Positions 14,540 to 24,124 of a stretch of DNA of 55,564 nucleotides are shown here, one piece after another (the stretch's first letter is position 1; each line of letters opens with the position of its first letter). Position numbers and translations under genes: made by a program. The notes beneath the pieces were generated by a model. It was given only the letters and a program-made list of their open reading frames with translations, did not search any database and had not been told where the DNA came from. This DNA comes from JALCSJ01 sp036788835 (GTDB taxonomy: Bacteria > Bacillota > Negativicutes > Acidaminococcales > Acidaminococcaceae), in assembly GCA_036788835.1 (NCBI GenBank), contig DAIQMR010000013.1, positions 1-55,564 on the forward strand. Reading direction: 5' to 3'.

Positions 14540-15952
14540 TTACTTCATCTTACTGAAGTGCTGCCAAGCTTTTTCCCATTTGTTAAGCATACTATCCTTT
14601 GTTGATGGGTCCAGACTGCTGTATTGAATTGAATTCCTGCATAGTTGTTTAATTTGTTCAATATTTAAATCCCAGCAAATAATAGCCGCCATATAGTCAT
14701 CTGTCAAAGTAGAATGTTCAAAATAACTGGGATCGTCAGAGGACAGCACTATAGGTAAACCTTCTTGCAAATATCCTTTGGCTGGGTGGTTGCGCAAATC
14801 TTTGCAGTATCCTAAGGCATTATTACTAACGGGACAAATTTCTAAACAAATATTTTCTGCCTTTATCTTTTTACGCAGTTGAGGAAAACGATATAAACTA
14901 AAGCCATGGCCTATACGTTCTGCTTGCCAGGCACAGGCCTCTGCAATATTATCCGCCGGCAAACTAAGGCTTTCACCGGCATGAATGAATAGCTTGATTT
15001 TGGGATGTTCTCTTTGAACTTTGTTAATCAAAGGTCTAAAGGCCAACAAAGGACGACTGGCATCTTCCTCGTTAACAAAATCTATTCCGGTCAAAAAAGG
15101 CTGGTTTGCTTCCGTCGCTGTCTCATCCTTAACCATTTCATGTACATAAAGGGCATTAGCAGTCAATGTTTCAATGAGGGCCATTTTTACTTCAGGGCGT
15201 TTTAAAATCTGCCCTATAAGCTTAACATGGAAATCGGGATAGGCTTGCTTTACCTCATAATAAGCGTCCCTAATGGCTTTCGCTTTGGCAACGGAATCAT
15301 CGGGAGTGCCAAAGAAGAAAGTCTTTAATTCTAAATGTGAAATATTATTTTGACCATAATACCGAAAACTTGCAGCACAATAGTCTCTCAATAATTTCTC
15401 GTCTGCACCTAAGGCACTGTGGCGTTGGAAAAGTTTTTCGAAATAGGTCCAAATATTTTCCTGAGGGGGTCTACCTTGTAAACTCCACAACGCGTCCAGT
15501 TCTTCAATCGTAAATTTCTTTTCTGCCAAGGCTTTGCCAAGGGGAAGATAATTAGCGGGAAAGGTTTTGCTGTTTTTGTTTTTCAACATTCCTCTACGTT
15601 CTGTATTATCTACGCATACAGCCACATCTTCTCTTGGGCACAAAAAATCTATTAGCTCTTTGGTCGGCAAAATTGCTAAGTTATGCACATGCAGATCGGC
15701 ACCCTTAGGCATTGCTTGGCAAAATTTATATAATTTACTATGCCAAATACGCCGGTCAGTGAGAAACTGTAAACGATAAGCATCCTCGCCAAGTTCAAGC
15801 TTATACTCGGTTTTCAATCTATTAAGCTTGATGTTTAATGGATCAGGTTTTTCTCCTGCTTTTTTATTTGCGACGGTAACATTAATGAATGCCAGAGACA
15901 AAATAACTGTTAATAGCATTATCTTTGTGAATTTACTCTTCTTTTCACACAT
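14540..15952 (-). CDS. Exported adenosine deaminase-like hydrolase (ADGF/ADA2-like)
   Basis: The 470-residue protein starts with a signal peptide (KFTKIMLLTVILSLAFINVTVA) and carries the full metal-dependent deaminase set: KGADLHVHN (Zn His pair), IHAGES, RIGHGFS, EICPVSNNALG and LSSDDPSYF. These are the adenosine/AMP deaminase residues. The extra N-terminal segment before the barrel is as in secreted ADGF/ADA2 proteins. It should deaminate adenosine to inosine in the periplasm, perhaps for nucleoside salvage. The start MCEKKSK at 15952 has AAGGGAG upstream; a longer frame adds 18 residues with no signal-like character. A -10 element (TATAAT on the minus strand, 16049-16054) lies about 100 bases upstream. 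Confidence 0.88.
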   Translation of the reverse strand: MCEKKSKFTKIMLLTVILSLAFINVTVANKKAGEKPDPLNIKLNRLKTEYKLELGEDAYRLQFLTDRRIWHSKLYKFCQAMPKGADLHVHNLAILPTKELIDFLCPREDVAVCVDNTERRGMLKNKNSKTFPANYLPLGKALAEKKFTIEELDALWSLQGRPPQENIWTYFEKLFQRHSALGADEKLLRDYCAASFRYYGQNNISHLELKTFFFGTPDDSVAKAKAIRDAYYEVKQAYPDFHVKLIGQILKRPEVKMALIETLTANALYVHEMVKDETATEANQPFLTGIDFVNEEDASRPLLAFRPLINKVQREHPKIKLFIHAGESLSLPADNIAEACAWQAERIGHGFSLYRFPQLRKKIKAENICLEICPVSNNALGYCKDLRNHPAKGYLQEGLPIVLSSDDPSYFEHSTLTDDYMAAIICWDLNIEQIKQLCRNSIQYSSLDPSTKDSMLNKWEKAWQHFSKMK

Positions 15953-16275
15953 TTTTTTCTCCCTTACTATTTGTTGAGCGGAAAACCTTGTATTGTACTG
16001 GCACAACTCTTTTTACGTATTTTGCTCGAGTAAGTATTTATCATCTATATTATACACTAAAGATAATTTGTGGAATACGAAACAAGAAAAATATTGTTGC
16101 TTACATGAAGATATTGTATAATTTCCCTAAGGGAATACAAAGTGTTTTGGCAGGGGTACGAATATAATGAAAAAACTGTTTTTCTGCATTGATGCAACAA
16201 AGTGTATTCGTCAGCCACATTCTGTTTCATAAAAATACGCTGAACAATTAAAAAGCTGAAAAAGGGGAAATAAAT

Positions 16276-16788
16276 ATGCCAATGGAATTTTGGACGGAAA
16301 ACATCATCATGTATGGTTTAATTTCTGTTTGTTTTATTCTTACCCTATTAGGTATGGCCGGCAATTTTTGGATGCTGTTATTGGGCTGTGGGTATGCAAT
16401 TTTTACTGATTTTGAGCGTATACAGCCTCGCATTTTATTCATCTTGGTAACAATCTTTTTGTTGGGAGAGTTGTGGGAATTCATAATGGGATTTTTCGGC
16501 ATCAAGCGAAGTAATGTATCATGGGGTGCTGTTTTCTTAATTGGTATGGGAACCATTGGGGGCGCCATCATAGGAACAGTGATATTTCCGGTCTTTGGTT
16601 CTTTAGTAGGCAGCGCAGTAGGGGCGTCCGGAGTTGCCTATTTGTATGAATACAGGAAATCCTCCAATAACGATGATGCTAAACACTTAGCCTGGCTTGC
16701 TTTTAAGACACAATTCTTAGCGGCATTAGGCAAAGTCATCGCCGGTGTAGCAATGGGTGTTCTTCTTTGCAGCCAGCTAACTTGGTAG
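16276..16788 (+). CDS. DUF456 family membrane protein
   Basis: The 170-residue protein has five or six hydrophobic segments and the DUF456 pattern: a short first pair of helices, GELWEFIMGFFGIKRSN, then Gly-rich helices IGMGTIGGAIIGTVIFPVFG and LVGSAVGASGVAYLYEY, and a final AALGKVIAGVAMGVLL. Function unknown. AAAGGGG precedes the ATG. It stands alone, 124 bases before the CstA-type gene and in the same direction. Confidence 0.85.
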   Translation: MPMEFWTENIIMYGLISVCFILTLLGMAGNFWMLLLGCGYAIFTDFERIQPRILFILVTIFLLGELWEFIMGFFGIKRSNVSWGAVFLIGMGTIGGAIIGTVIFPVFGSLVGSAVGASGVAYLYEYRKSSNNDDAKHLAWLAFKTQFLAALGKVIAGVAMGVLLCSQLTW

Positions 16789-16911
16789 AATTTTAAGAAA
16801 AAAGCAAGAATTTAAAAAAGCTTCTAGATTTAAAGACTATAAAGGTATATAATAATAACAATATTTTTGGATAGAAACTGTAAAGAGGCAGTTCGGAAAT
16901 GGGGAGTGAAA

Positions 16912-18348
16912 ATGGTACTATTTTATATTTGTTTGGCTTTTTTACTTATTGGTTATTTTGTTTACGGGGGATATGTTGAACACTGTTTTCAGCCGCCTGT
17001 AGATGATAGGAAAACACCTGCATATAAGCTGGAAGATGATGTGGATTATATACCAATGTCCACACCAAGGGTTTTTCTTGTACAGCTGCTTAATATTGCC
17101 GGACTGGGTCCTATTTTCGGGGCTATTTCCGGGGCTCTCTGGGGACCGGCGGTTTTTCTATGGATTACCTTTGGTACTATTTTTGCCGGAGCAGTGCACG
17201 ATTTCTGTTCAGGATTGTTATCAGAACGGAATAATGGTGCCAGCATTGCTGAAATAATCGGTAAATACTGCGGAGATATTATTAAACAATTAATGCGTTT
17301 CTTTTCAGTTATGCTGTTAATTATGATTGGGGTACTCTTTACTAGCGGTCCTGCCGGCCTATTAGCCAAGATTTTGCCGGGACTTAGCTTTAATTCCTGG
17401 CTGATTGTTCTTTTACTTTATTATTTTCTTGCAACATTTTTACCAATTAATAAAATTATCGGTAGGTTTTATCCTATATTTGGCCTTTGCCTGCTTTTCA
17501 TGGTAGCCGGAGTAGGCACTATGCTTGTTGTTAAGGGATATAGTATCCCTGTTGTATCTTTTTCTAATATGCATCCTCAGCATGTTCCCATTTGGCCTAT
17601 TATGTTCGTAACAGTGGCCTGCGGAGCTATCTCCGGATTCCATGCAACACAATCTCCTTTGATGGCTCGTTGTATTAAAACAGAAAGAGACGCTAAAAAA
17701 GTGTTTTATGGGGCCATGGTTTGTGAAGGGGTTATTGCTTTGATTTGGGCAGCAGCAGGCTGCACATTCTATCATGGGTCTGTGGGCTTAGGGCAGGCAC
17801 TTGTGACATACAAGGGGCCTGGCGGTGTTGTCTATGATATTTGTAAAGGCCTTATGGGACCATTGGGTATGACTTTTGCCATGATTGGCGTTATTGCCTG
17901 TCCTGTTACTTCTGCAGATACAGCCTTCCGCGGAGCTCGTTATGGTATTGCCGACTGGTTTAAAATGCAGCAGAAAACAGTTGGAGAAAGAATGAAGTTA
18001 TGTATTCCGATTATAGCCTTGGCTGCATTTTTAACCCAGGTAGATTTTAGTATTATTTGGCGTTACGCAGCCTGGATTAATCAAACCTTAGCTATGCTGG
18101 TATTGTGGGCAGGCGCTTTCTATCTGTTAGCCAATAAAGGTAATTTCTGGATTTGCGCAATTCCGGCTACCTTTATGGGTGGCGTGTGCTTCACTTATAT
18201 TCTGTGCGCGCCGGAAGGACTCAGATTAAGCGTTGCCATAGCTTATCCTCTTGGAACAGCCTTGGCTATTATAGGACATTGTCTGTTTTGGGTTAGAGCC
18301 AAGAAAATCAAAAATGGCGAGATTGATTTATTGGAAAAACCGATATAA
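16912..18348 (+). CDS. CstA-family carrier (short form)
   Basis: The 478-residue membrane protein has the CstA signature in its first half: FVYGGYVE, LLNIAGLGPIFGAISGALWGP, and GAVHDFCSGLLSERNNGASIAEIIG. Members move pyruvate or peptides with protons (E. coli BtsT and CstA, about 700 residues). This is the short form, missing the C-terminal extension, and is common in anaerobic Firmicutes. I chose ATG 16912, which has GGGGAG 5 bases upstream. It is monocistronic and ends in a strong hairpin. The substrate cannot be told from sequence; pyruvate or an amino-acid-like compound is possible. Confidence 0.88.
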   Translation: MVLFYICLAFLLIGYFVYGGYVEHCFQPPVDDRKTPAYKLEDDVDYIPMSTPRVFLVQLLNIAGLGPIFGAISGALWGPAVFLWITFGTIFAGAVHDFCSGLLSERNNGASIAEIIGKYCGDIIKQLMRFFSVMLLIMIGVLFTSGPAGLLAKILPGLSFNSWLIVLLLYYFLATFLPINKIIGRFYPIFGLCLLFMVAGVGTMLVVKGYSIPVVSFSNMHPQHVPIWPIMFVTVACGAISGFHATQSPLMARCIKTERDAKKVFYGAMVCEGVIALIWAAAGCTFYHGSVGLGQALVTYKGPGGVVYDICKGLMGPLGMTFAMIGVIACPVTSADTAFRGARYGIADWFKMQQKTVGERMKLCIPIIALAAFLTQVDFSIIWRYAAWINQTLAMLVLWAGAFYLLANKGNFWICAIPATFMGGVCFTYILCAPEGLRLSVAIAYPLGTALAIIGHCLFWVRAKKIKNGEIDLLEKPI

Positions 18349-18362
18349 TATTACTGGTAATG

Positions 18363-18390
18363 AGAGGCACCCTGCAGGGTGCCTCTTATT
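18363..18390 (+). terminator. Terminator after the CstA-type gene
   Basis: AGAGGCACCC (18363-18372)-TGCA-GGGTGCCTCT (18377-18386) forms a perfect 10-bp stem. The T-tail is weak (TATTA). Confidence 0.75.
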
Positions 18391-18494
18391 ACATGATATA
18401 TGGTATTTTTAATTATAATATGATATAATACGAATGAATGAGTAAATAAAACAAACAATAAATAGATAAAATACAGTAACATATGGGTGAAAAA

Positions 18495-19175
18495 ATGGAG
18501 ACGAAGACCAAAGGGTTTACCCTGATAGAGCTGGTGATTGTTATTGCTGTTCTAGGTATATTGGCCGGCTTGGCCATTCCTCGTTATTTGGATTATCTGG
18601 ATGAATCAAGAAAACAGGTATGCGTAACGAACAGGGCTCAGCTGGAAAGAGAATATGCCTATTATAATGCTCAGGGATTAGTGAGCAGTATTAAAGAATT
18701 TATTGATTCAACTACTATAAATTCTAATACTGTACATGATCCAATTGAGAATATGTGTCCCTCCAAAGGCACATATAGCATTGGTGACAATGACCATATT
18801 GTTTGCTCTGTCCATGACAAAACAGCAGATGATAAGTATGGAAATAAAAACTATCCGGGAACAGGGGACTATGTATCCAAGACTCTATATGCAGTAGGAA
18901 CAAAAGTAGTTGGCTCAGATGGAATAATCTATGAAGCTACAAATGCATCGAGCGCTAGCACATATGACCCAACTACTGGATATGGTCTTTATGGGTGGAA
19001 AGTAGTAGGAACCGAGGATGGACAAGCAATAAGTATGCCGGATAGCGGAAGTGTTATGCGAAAATATGAGCCAGGTGTTGTTGTGTTGTTCAAAGGAGAA
19101 TATTGGAAGAACACAAATGGAACTACATCGTATTCTTCTCCCGGTACTTCTGGTTGGGAAAAATTAACTAAGTAA
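18495..19175 (+). CDS. Orphan type IV pseudopilin with two CBM5/12-like C-terminal repeats
   Basis: The 226-residue protein begins METKTKG/FTLIELVIVIAVLGILAG, a class-III signal with cleavage after Gly7, Phe8 as mature +1 and Glu12 at +5, then the hydrophobic pilin helix. Residues about 30-105 are the usual pilin head. The C-terminal half has two repeats, YVSKTLYAVGTKVVGSDGII...YGWKVVG and MRKYEPGVVVLFKGEYWK...SGWEKL, that follow the Y-xG-x-V-x-x-xG-x-x-Y...W spacing of CBM5/12 chitin-binding modules. No prepilin peptidase, ATPase or secretin gene is close by. It has its own terminator. GGTGA lies before ATG 18495. A surface-binding role is inferred. Confidence 0.8.
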   Translation: METKTKGFTLIELVIVIAVLGILAGLAIPRYLDYLDESRKQVCVTNRAQLEREYAYYNAQGLVSSIKEFIDSTTINSNTVHDPIENMCPSKGTYSIGDNDHIVCSVHDKTADDKYGNKNYPGTGDYVSKTLYAVGTKVVGSDGIIYEATNASSASTYDPTTGYGLYGWKVVGTEDGQAISMPDSGSVMRKYEPGVVVLFKGEYWKNTNGTTSYSSPGTSGWEKLTK

Positions 19176-19199
19176 AAGTCAAATTCAATAAATTCTTAT

Positions 19200-19231
19200 A
19201 GCGCAGCAGCATTTCCTGCTACGCTTTTTTA
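19200..19231 (+). terminator. Terminator after the pseudopilin gene
   Basis: AGCGCAGCAG (19200-19209) pairs with CTGCTACGCT (19216-19225) with one mismatch, followed by T5. Confidence 0.85.
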
Positions 19232-19543
19232 GTGTCTAAATTTACGTATAGCTGGCGGATAATATTGGAAGGAGCATTTAGTAGCTTCATAATCTGCGAT
19301 AAAACGACTGTCAAATTATATGCCGGTTTATAAAAGTTGACAAAAAAGTACCATCCCCATTTTGTCATACAGCACGACGTACATACATAGTACTTTTTTG
19401 CATAATTTTATGATATTTATTTAAATTATACTAAAAAAGTTTTTATAGTCTATAATCAAGTTGAAAATATTGACTTTTACAGTTAATTTCAGCTACCATA
19501 AAGGGGACGGTAGTTGCTATTAAATTCAAAGGAGGATTAAATT
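19232..19543. other. 312-bp intergenic region, AT-rich, with one long inverted repeat
   Basis: There is no coding frame with a plausible start. AAAAAAGTAC at about 19343-19352 is inverted as GTACTTTTTT at about 19390-19399, enclosing CCCCATTTTGTCA, a word also found in similar form at 54836-54846 and 54883-54893. An extended AT run and TATAAT at 19451-19456 are candidate promoter elements for the AbgT gene, but I see no convincing -35 box. Confidence 0.4.
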
Positions 19544-21109
19544 ATGAATCACCCCCCTGTACAACACAGATCTTTGTTCAACCGGTTTTTAGATTGGGTA
19601 GAGTATGTGGGAAATAAGCTCCCTCATCCCATTGCGTTATTCGCTATTTTTGCCATAATAACGATCATTCTGTCAGCAGTATTTGAAACAATGGATGTTT
19701 CTGCCACAGGTGACCTAATTAACCGGGCTAAAGGGAAAATAGAGACACAGACCATTACGGCAATAAGCTTACTTAATGCTAAAGGTGTCGTCTATATGTT
19801 GACACACGCAGTTAAAAACTTCACCGGTTTTGCTCCCTTGGGCACGGTGCTGGTTGCTATGCTGGGTGTGGGAGTTGCGGAAAGCAGCGGATACATTCCG
19901 GCTTTGCTGAAAAAAACAGTAACCATCACACCACGCAACCTCATCACTCCGGTTGTTGTCTTTCTCGGAATTATGTCTAACATTGCTTCTGATGCGGGTT
20001 ATGTTATCCTGATACCCATAGGAGCTTTGATGTTTATGGCTTACGGCAGACATCCCATGGCCGGATTGGCGGCAGCCTTCGCCGGTGTATCAGGCGGTTT
20101 TTCGGCCAACTTATTAATAGGCACTTTGGACCCATTACTGACCGGAATTTCCACGGAAGCGGTTCATATTTTAGATTTAAACCGCAATGTAGAACCTACC
20201 TGTAACTGGTATTTTATGATTGCTTCAACTTTTGTTATTACTATTGTTGGCACACTGGTGACAAATTATATAGTTGAACCTCGTTTGGGGGTCTATAAAA
20301 ATGATGCAGAAGAAGGGGTAACAGTAATTACTAAAGATCCTTTATCAGAGCGCGAAAATAAAGCCTTAAAATATGCCAATATTTCAGTCCTGATTTTCAT
20401 TGCGATGATTATTGTACAATGTATTCCGGAAAGTTCCTTTCTGCGCAATCCTAAGACGGGAAGCCTGATTGCCGGTGCACCTTTTATGCAGGGTATTATT
20501 TTGCTGATCATGCTGGCCTTTTTATTACCGGCTGTAGTTTATGGCTACACAAGCGGTAAATTTGCCAACCACAAAGATTTCTGTGCAGCTTTAGGAAAAG
20601 CAATGAGTACTCTGGGACCTTACATGGCCTTATGCTTTGTTTCCGCCCAATTCATTAATTATTTTGGGTATACTCATTTGGGGACAATCATTGCTTTGAA
20701 AGGAGTTCAATTCCTTAAATCCACAGGTTTGGGTGGCATTCCGTTGATGGTATTATTCATCTTGTTCAGTGCCTTCATAAATTTGTTTATGGGCTCTGCT
20801 TCAGCTAAGTGGACGATTCTGGCGCCTATTTTCATTCCAATGTTCATGCTTTTAGGATATTCACCGGAGCTTACGTTGGTTGCTTACAGAATAGGGGATT
20901 CCTGTACCAATATTATCACTCCATTAATGTCATACTTTGCTATGATTATTACCTTTGCCAAAGAATATGATAGGGAAAGCGGTATCGGAACATTGATTTC
21001 CACTATGCTGCCATATTCTATAACATTCTTGCTTGCCTGGTCGCTTTTACTTATTGGCTGGATGGCCGCAGGATTACCATTGGGACCGGGCGCCGGTTTG
21101 TATTTATAA
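19544..21109 (+). CDS. AbgT-family transporter (p-aminobenzoyl-glutamate/antimetabolite carrier)
   Basis: The 521-residue membrane protein matches the AbgT family throughout: FLDWVEYVGNKLPHPIALFAIFA, the conserved GVGVAESSGYIPALLKK, NIASDAGYVILIPIGALMF, AAFAGVSGGFSANLLIGTLDPLL, and FMGSASAKWTILAPIFIPM in the C-terminal half. E. coli AbgT imports p-aminobenzoyl-glutamate; the related YdaH/MtrF export sulfonamides. The gene is alone, with no abgAB hydrolases nearby, so direction and substrate are open. AAAGGAGG precedes the ATG by the normal distance. Confidence 0.93.
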   Translation: MNHPPVQHRSLFNRFLDWVEYVGNKLPHPIALFAIFAIITIILSAVFETMDVSATGDLINRAKGKIETQTITAISLLNAKGVVYMLTHAVKNFTGFAPLGTVLVAMLGVGVAESSGYIPALLKKTVTITPRNLITPVVVFLGIMSNIASDAGYVILIPIGALMFMAYGRHPMAGLAAAFAGVSGGFSANLLIGTLDPLLTGISTEAVHILDLNRNVEPTCNWYFMIASTFVITIVGTLVTNYIVEPRLGVYKNDAEEGVTVITKDPLSERENKALKYANISVLIFIAMIIVQCIPESSFLRNPKTGSLIAGAPFMQGIILLIMLAFLLPAVVYGYTSGKFANHKDFCAALGKAMSTLGPYMALCFVSAQFINYFGYTHLGTIIALKGVQFLKSTGLGGIPLMVLFILFSAFINLFMGSASAKWTILAPIFIPMFMLLGYSPELTLVAYRIGDSCTNIITPLMSYFAMIITFAKEYDRESGIGTLISTMLPYSITFLLAWSLLLIGWMAAGLPLGPGAGLYL

Positions 21110-21135
21110 GAAAAATGCCAAAGCAGACAACCGTC

Positions 21136-21172
21136 AAAGCAGTTCTTCTTTTCTGGAGGACTGCTTTTTAAT
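21136..21172 (+). terminator. Terminator after the AbgT-family gene
   Basis: AAAGCAGT (21136-21143) pairs with ACTGCTTT (21160-21167), extended by TTC/GGA pairs inside, and followed by TTT. Confidence 0.8.
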
Positions 21173-21331
21173 TATTATAGACCTGTGTCTCTTTTATGTT
21201 ATAATGTAAAAGTAAAGATAGAAATAAAATCATGGTTGTACGTAACACTTGAGGCATATTTTGGTAGATAGTCTTTCCGGTAAGGAATAAAACAACATTA
21301 GGAATGGGACAGGAAGATGGGGGAGAAGATT

Positions 21332-23251
21332 ATGAGCAGAAAAACATATTTGGCCAGCGTAATATTTTTAAGCTTATTATTATCAGGTCAGGTTTATGCA
21401 GCAGAACAGGCGGCAAAGGACGGCCTGCATCAAACGGTACAGACAAACAGCAGAATAAAAAAACAGAAAATAGATGTGCCTGCCAATGTTCAGGTAATAA
21501 CGGAAGAGGATATTGTCAAACATGGCTATAGAACTGTCTTGGATGCTTTGCGCAATTTACCGGGCGTGAACGTGAGAAGCAATGGTTATAATGCTACTGA
21601 GCAGATAGTTGCCTTGCACGGTGATGACAAGGTTCTCTTTTTGGTAGATGGTCATAGACTGAATTTTGCCATGGGTTCCATCGTGGGCAATGCCGGTGTA
21701 GACGCCGGTGCTTTGCCTGCCATTAGAATCGTGGAGCGAATTGAAGTTATTAAGGGTGCCGTTCCTGCCATGTATGGATCTAATGCAGCAGGCGGTGTGA
21801 TACAGATTTTTACCAAACGCCCTACAAAAGATAGTTTGCAATTAGAAGCCGGCGTGGGTAATATGAGGTCATATCTTTATGACGGTACACTTACTGCTAA
21901 ACGTGGTAAATGGGGGCTATTAGTAAGCGGCGGCCGTGAATATCAGAACAATACAGGTTATACAGAGCTGAGTGGGAGAAGCTCTCCTTTGGCAGGGGAT
22001 GATTCCGAATGGCAATTACATGATTTAACCATGAAACTGGAAAGAGAGTTCGCTTCCGATCAGCTTCTCACTGTCAATTATCAGCATACATTTAAAAAAG
22101 GTAATATCCCTGATACGGTTCCCGAGTTCTTTGCCTATGATGGAACAAGAAGCAATACAAGACAAACTAATAGTATTTCCGCAAAATATGAGTGGAATAA
22201 AGATGAGGACAATGCCGGCAGTGCTATTCTTTTCCACGATTTCTATAAAGAAAAAAATAATCTGAGGAACAGTTATTGGGAAGGAAAAGAAAACCGCAGC
22301 GGTTTTGAGGCCCAGCAGCAATATAAAACCAGTAAAGTAAATACTATAGTTTTCGGTGCTTCTTATTACAATTCTTCATTGAACAACGATAGTTATACAG
22401 GCGACGGAGAATTTTCCCTGCATAATACGTCCCTCTCAGTTTCCGATGAATGGAAAATTGATGACAGCTGGTTATTAAATGCCGGCGCCCGGTATGACAA
22501 GCACAGTGAATTTGGTAATAAGTTTACCTGGTCAGCAGGACTAAACAAGAAATTCAATGATGTTTCCCATGCATATTTGAACTACGGCACTGTTTTTAGT
22601 GCCCCTACAGCCAATATGCTGTATTGGGATGGACTTGCTAACGACCTTTTTACTGTCAAGGGGAACAAAAATCTTCAAGCGGAAACCGGCTATCATTGGA
22701 ATCTAGGGTATGATTGGCAAGTAACTCCTAAAACAGAAGTAGGCATTAATTTCTTCTATTATAGACTAAAGGATGCTATTACTTGGGCAAATACGGATGA
22801 TACTTATCTCACTTATATGGCTCAAAATGTTCCCGGTATTAAAAGCCGCGGCATGGAGCTAAGCGTTAATCATAGATTTGATAAGCAATGGTCCGCTAAT
22901 GCTTCATATACAGCCATCAAATATGAAACCGATGTTGGAAACGGTTTTGCCAGGGAAACCACTTATGCACCAAATCAATATAAGTTAGGGATTAATTACC
23001 AAAAGGGCAAATTAACCGTGGACTTGTTAGCAAGAGCTGCAGCGGGAGAAGATAAAGATTACTACCACAAAGCTTCTTATCTAACGGCAGATATTACAGG
23101 ACAATACAAATTTACCAAACATGTAACCGGGTTTGTGGGGTTATATAATTTAGCAGATGCAGCTTATGAAGAAGCACCAAATTATGCTAAGTACACTACT
23201 TATCCTGCCAGAGGCAGATATGTTATGGGTGGTGTAACTTACAACTTTTAA
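21332..23251 (+). CDS. TonB-dependent outer-membrane receptor (BtuB/CirA-like)
   Basis: The 639-residue protein has a signal peptide (YLASVIFLSLLLSGQVYAAE), a plug domain (about residues 40-155: VITEEDIVKHGYRTVLDALRNLPGVNV, VERIEVIKGAVPAMYGSNAAGGVIQIFTK) and a beta barrel ending GGVTYNF with the terminal Phe recognised by BamA. Such receptors bring scarce ligands (cobalamin, siderophores, metals) across an outer membrane. Its presence is the best evidence that the organism is diderm. The size is that of BtuB or metal receptors. ATG 21332 is used, with GGGGGAG upstream. No ABC carrier or TonB gene is close; the next metal-linked gene is a ZIP carrier two genes on. Confidence 0.94.
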   Translation: MSRKTYLASVIFLSLLLSGQVYAAEQAAKDGLHQTVQTNSRIKKQKIDVPANVQVITEEDIVKHGYRTVLDALRNLPGVNVRSNGYNATEQIVALHGDDKVLFLVDGHRLNFAMGSIVGNAGVDAGALPAIRIVERIEVIKGAVPAMYGSNAAGGVIQIFTKRPTKDSLQLEAGVGNMRSYLYDGTLTAKRGKWGLLVSGGREYQNNTGYTELSGRSSPLAGDDSEWQLHDLTMKLEREFASDQLLTVNYQHTFKKGNIPDTVPEFFAYDGTRSNTRQTNSISAKYEWNKDEDNAGSAILFHDFYKEKNNLRNSYWEGKENRSGFEAQQQYKTSKVNTIVFGASYYNSSLNNDSYTGDGEFSLHNTSLSVSDEWKIDDSWLLNAGARYDKHSEFGNKFTWSAGLNKKFNDVSHAYLNYGTVFSAPTANMLYWDGLANDLFTVKGNKNLQAETGYHWNLGYDWQVTPKTEVGINFFYYRLKDAITWANTDDTYLTYMAQNVPGIKSRGMELSVNHRFDKQWSANASYTAIKYETDVGNGFARETTYAPNQYKLGINYQKGKLTVDLLARAAAGEDKDYYHKASYLTADITGQYKFTKHVTGFVGLYNLADAAYEEAPNYAKYTTYPARGRYVMGGVTYNF

Positions 23252-23258
23252 ATTTTTA

Positions 23259-23288
23259 AATACCGATCATCATCAGATGGTCGGTATT
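23259..23288 (+). terminator. Hairpin after the TonB receptor
   Basis: AATACCGATCAT (23259-23270) pairs with ATGGTCGGTATT (23277-23288), with one wobble pair. There is no real T-run after it, so termination may be partial and some transcript may reach the next genes. Confidence 0.6.
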
Positions 23289-23308
23289 TATGGTTAGGAG
23301 CAATAGCC

Positions 23309-24109
23309 TTGGCTAACATTATAGAAATAAAAGAATTAGGTTTGCCGGAATTAAATATTTTTGCCAGGCTGACAGATCACCAGCTGCGCAATAAACTGGA
23401 ACCGGAGCGAGGCATCTTTATCGCAGAAGGCGGTTCCGTGATAAAGCTGGCACTGGCAGGGGGTTATGAACCCATAGCACTTTTAATGGAGAAAAAACGT
23501 TTGTCAGGACCGGCTGAAGATATCATTGTTCAGTGTGGGGAAATTCCTGTATATGAAGGGGAACGGGATATTCTGGCCGGACTTACCGGCTATAAATTGA
23601 CCAGAGGTATTCTCGGGGCTTTCCGTCGGAAGGTTCTGCCAACCGTGGACACAATTTGTCAGGGAGCCAAACGCTTGGCAGTTTTAGAGGGTATTACCGA
23701 TTCTGTTAATGTGGGTGCCATTTTTCGTTCTGCTGCTGCTTTGAACATAGATGGAATTTTGGTAATGAAGTCCTGTTGTGACCCATTATGCCGCCGTTCG
23801 GTGCGAGTAAGCATGGGAACAATTTTTCAGGTACCATGGACTATTATGGAAGAATCTTCACTTTTGCACAAATATGGTTTTAAAACAGCAGCTATGGCCT
23901 TAACTGATGAATCTGTAAGTGTGGCAGCTGCTGAACTGAAGAAAGAGAAAAAACTTGCCCTCTTTTTGGGCTCGGAAGGCTATGGTTTGGCACAAAAAAC
24001 CATTGATGCCTGTGATTATGTAGTAAAAATTCCCATGTCCCATCAGGTCGACTCTCTCAATGTGGCAGCGGCAAGTGCCGTAGCTTTCTGGGAAATGGGA
24101 AGAGGATAA
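23309..24109 (+). CDS. TrmH/SpoU-family RNA 2'-O-methyltransferase
   Basis: The 266-residue protein has an N-terminal substrate-binding domain (LTDHQLRNKLEPERGIFIAEG) and a C-terminal SPOUT methylase: LEGITDSVNVGAIFRSAAAL (motif 1, N and R conserved), FLGSEGYGL (motif 2) and IPMSHQVDSLNVAAASAVAFWE (motif 3). It methylates a ribose in rRNA or tRNA using S-adenosylmethionine; the exact nucleotide is not predictable. It starts at TTG 23309, with TAGGAG upstream, just after the hairpin. Confidence 0.92.
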   Translation: MANIIEIKELGLPELNIFARLTDHQLRNKLEPERGIFIAEGGSVIKLALAGGYEPIALLMEKKRLSGPAEDIIVQCGEIPVYEGERDILAGLTGYKLTRGILGAFRRKVLPTVDTICQGAKRLAVLEGITDSVNVGAIFRSAAALNIDGILVMKSCCDPLCRRSVRVSMGTIFQVPWTIMEESSLLHKYGFKTAAMALTDESVSVAAAELKKEKKLALFLGSEGYGLAQKTIDACDYVVKIPMSHQVDSLNVAAASAVAFWEMGRG

Positions 24110-24124
24110 GAAGGGAGTAAAAGC

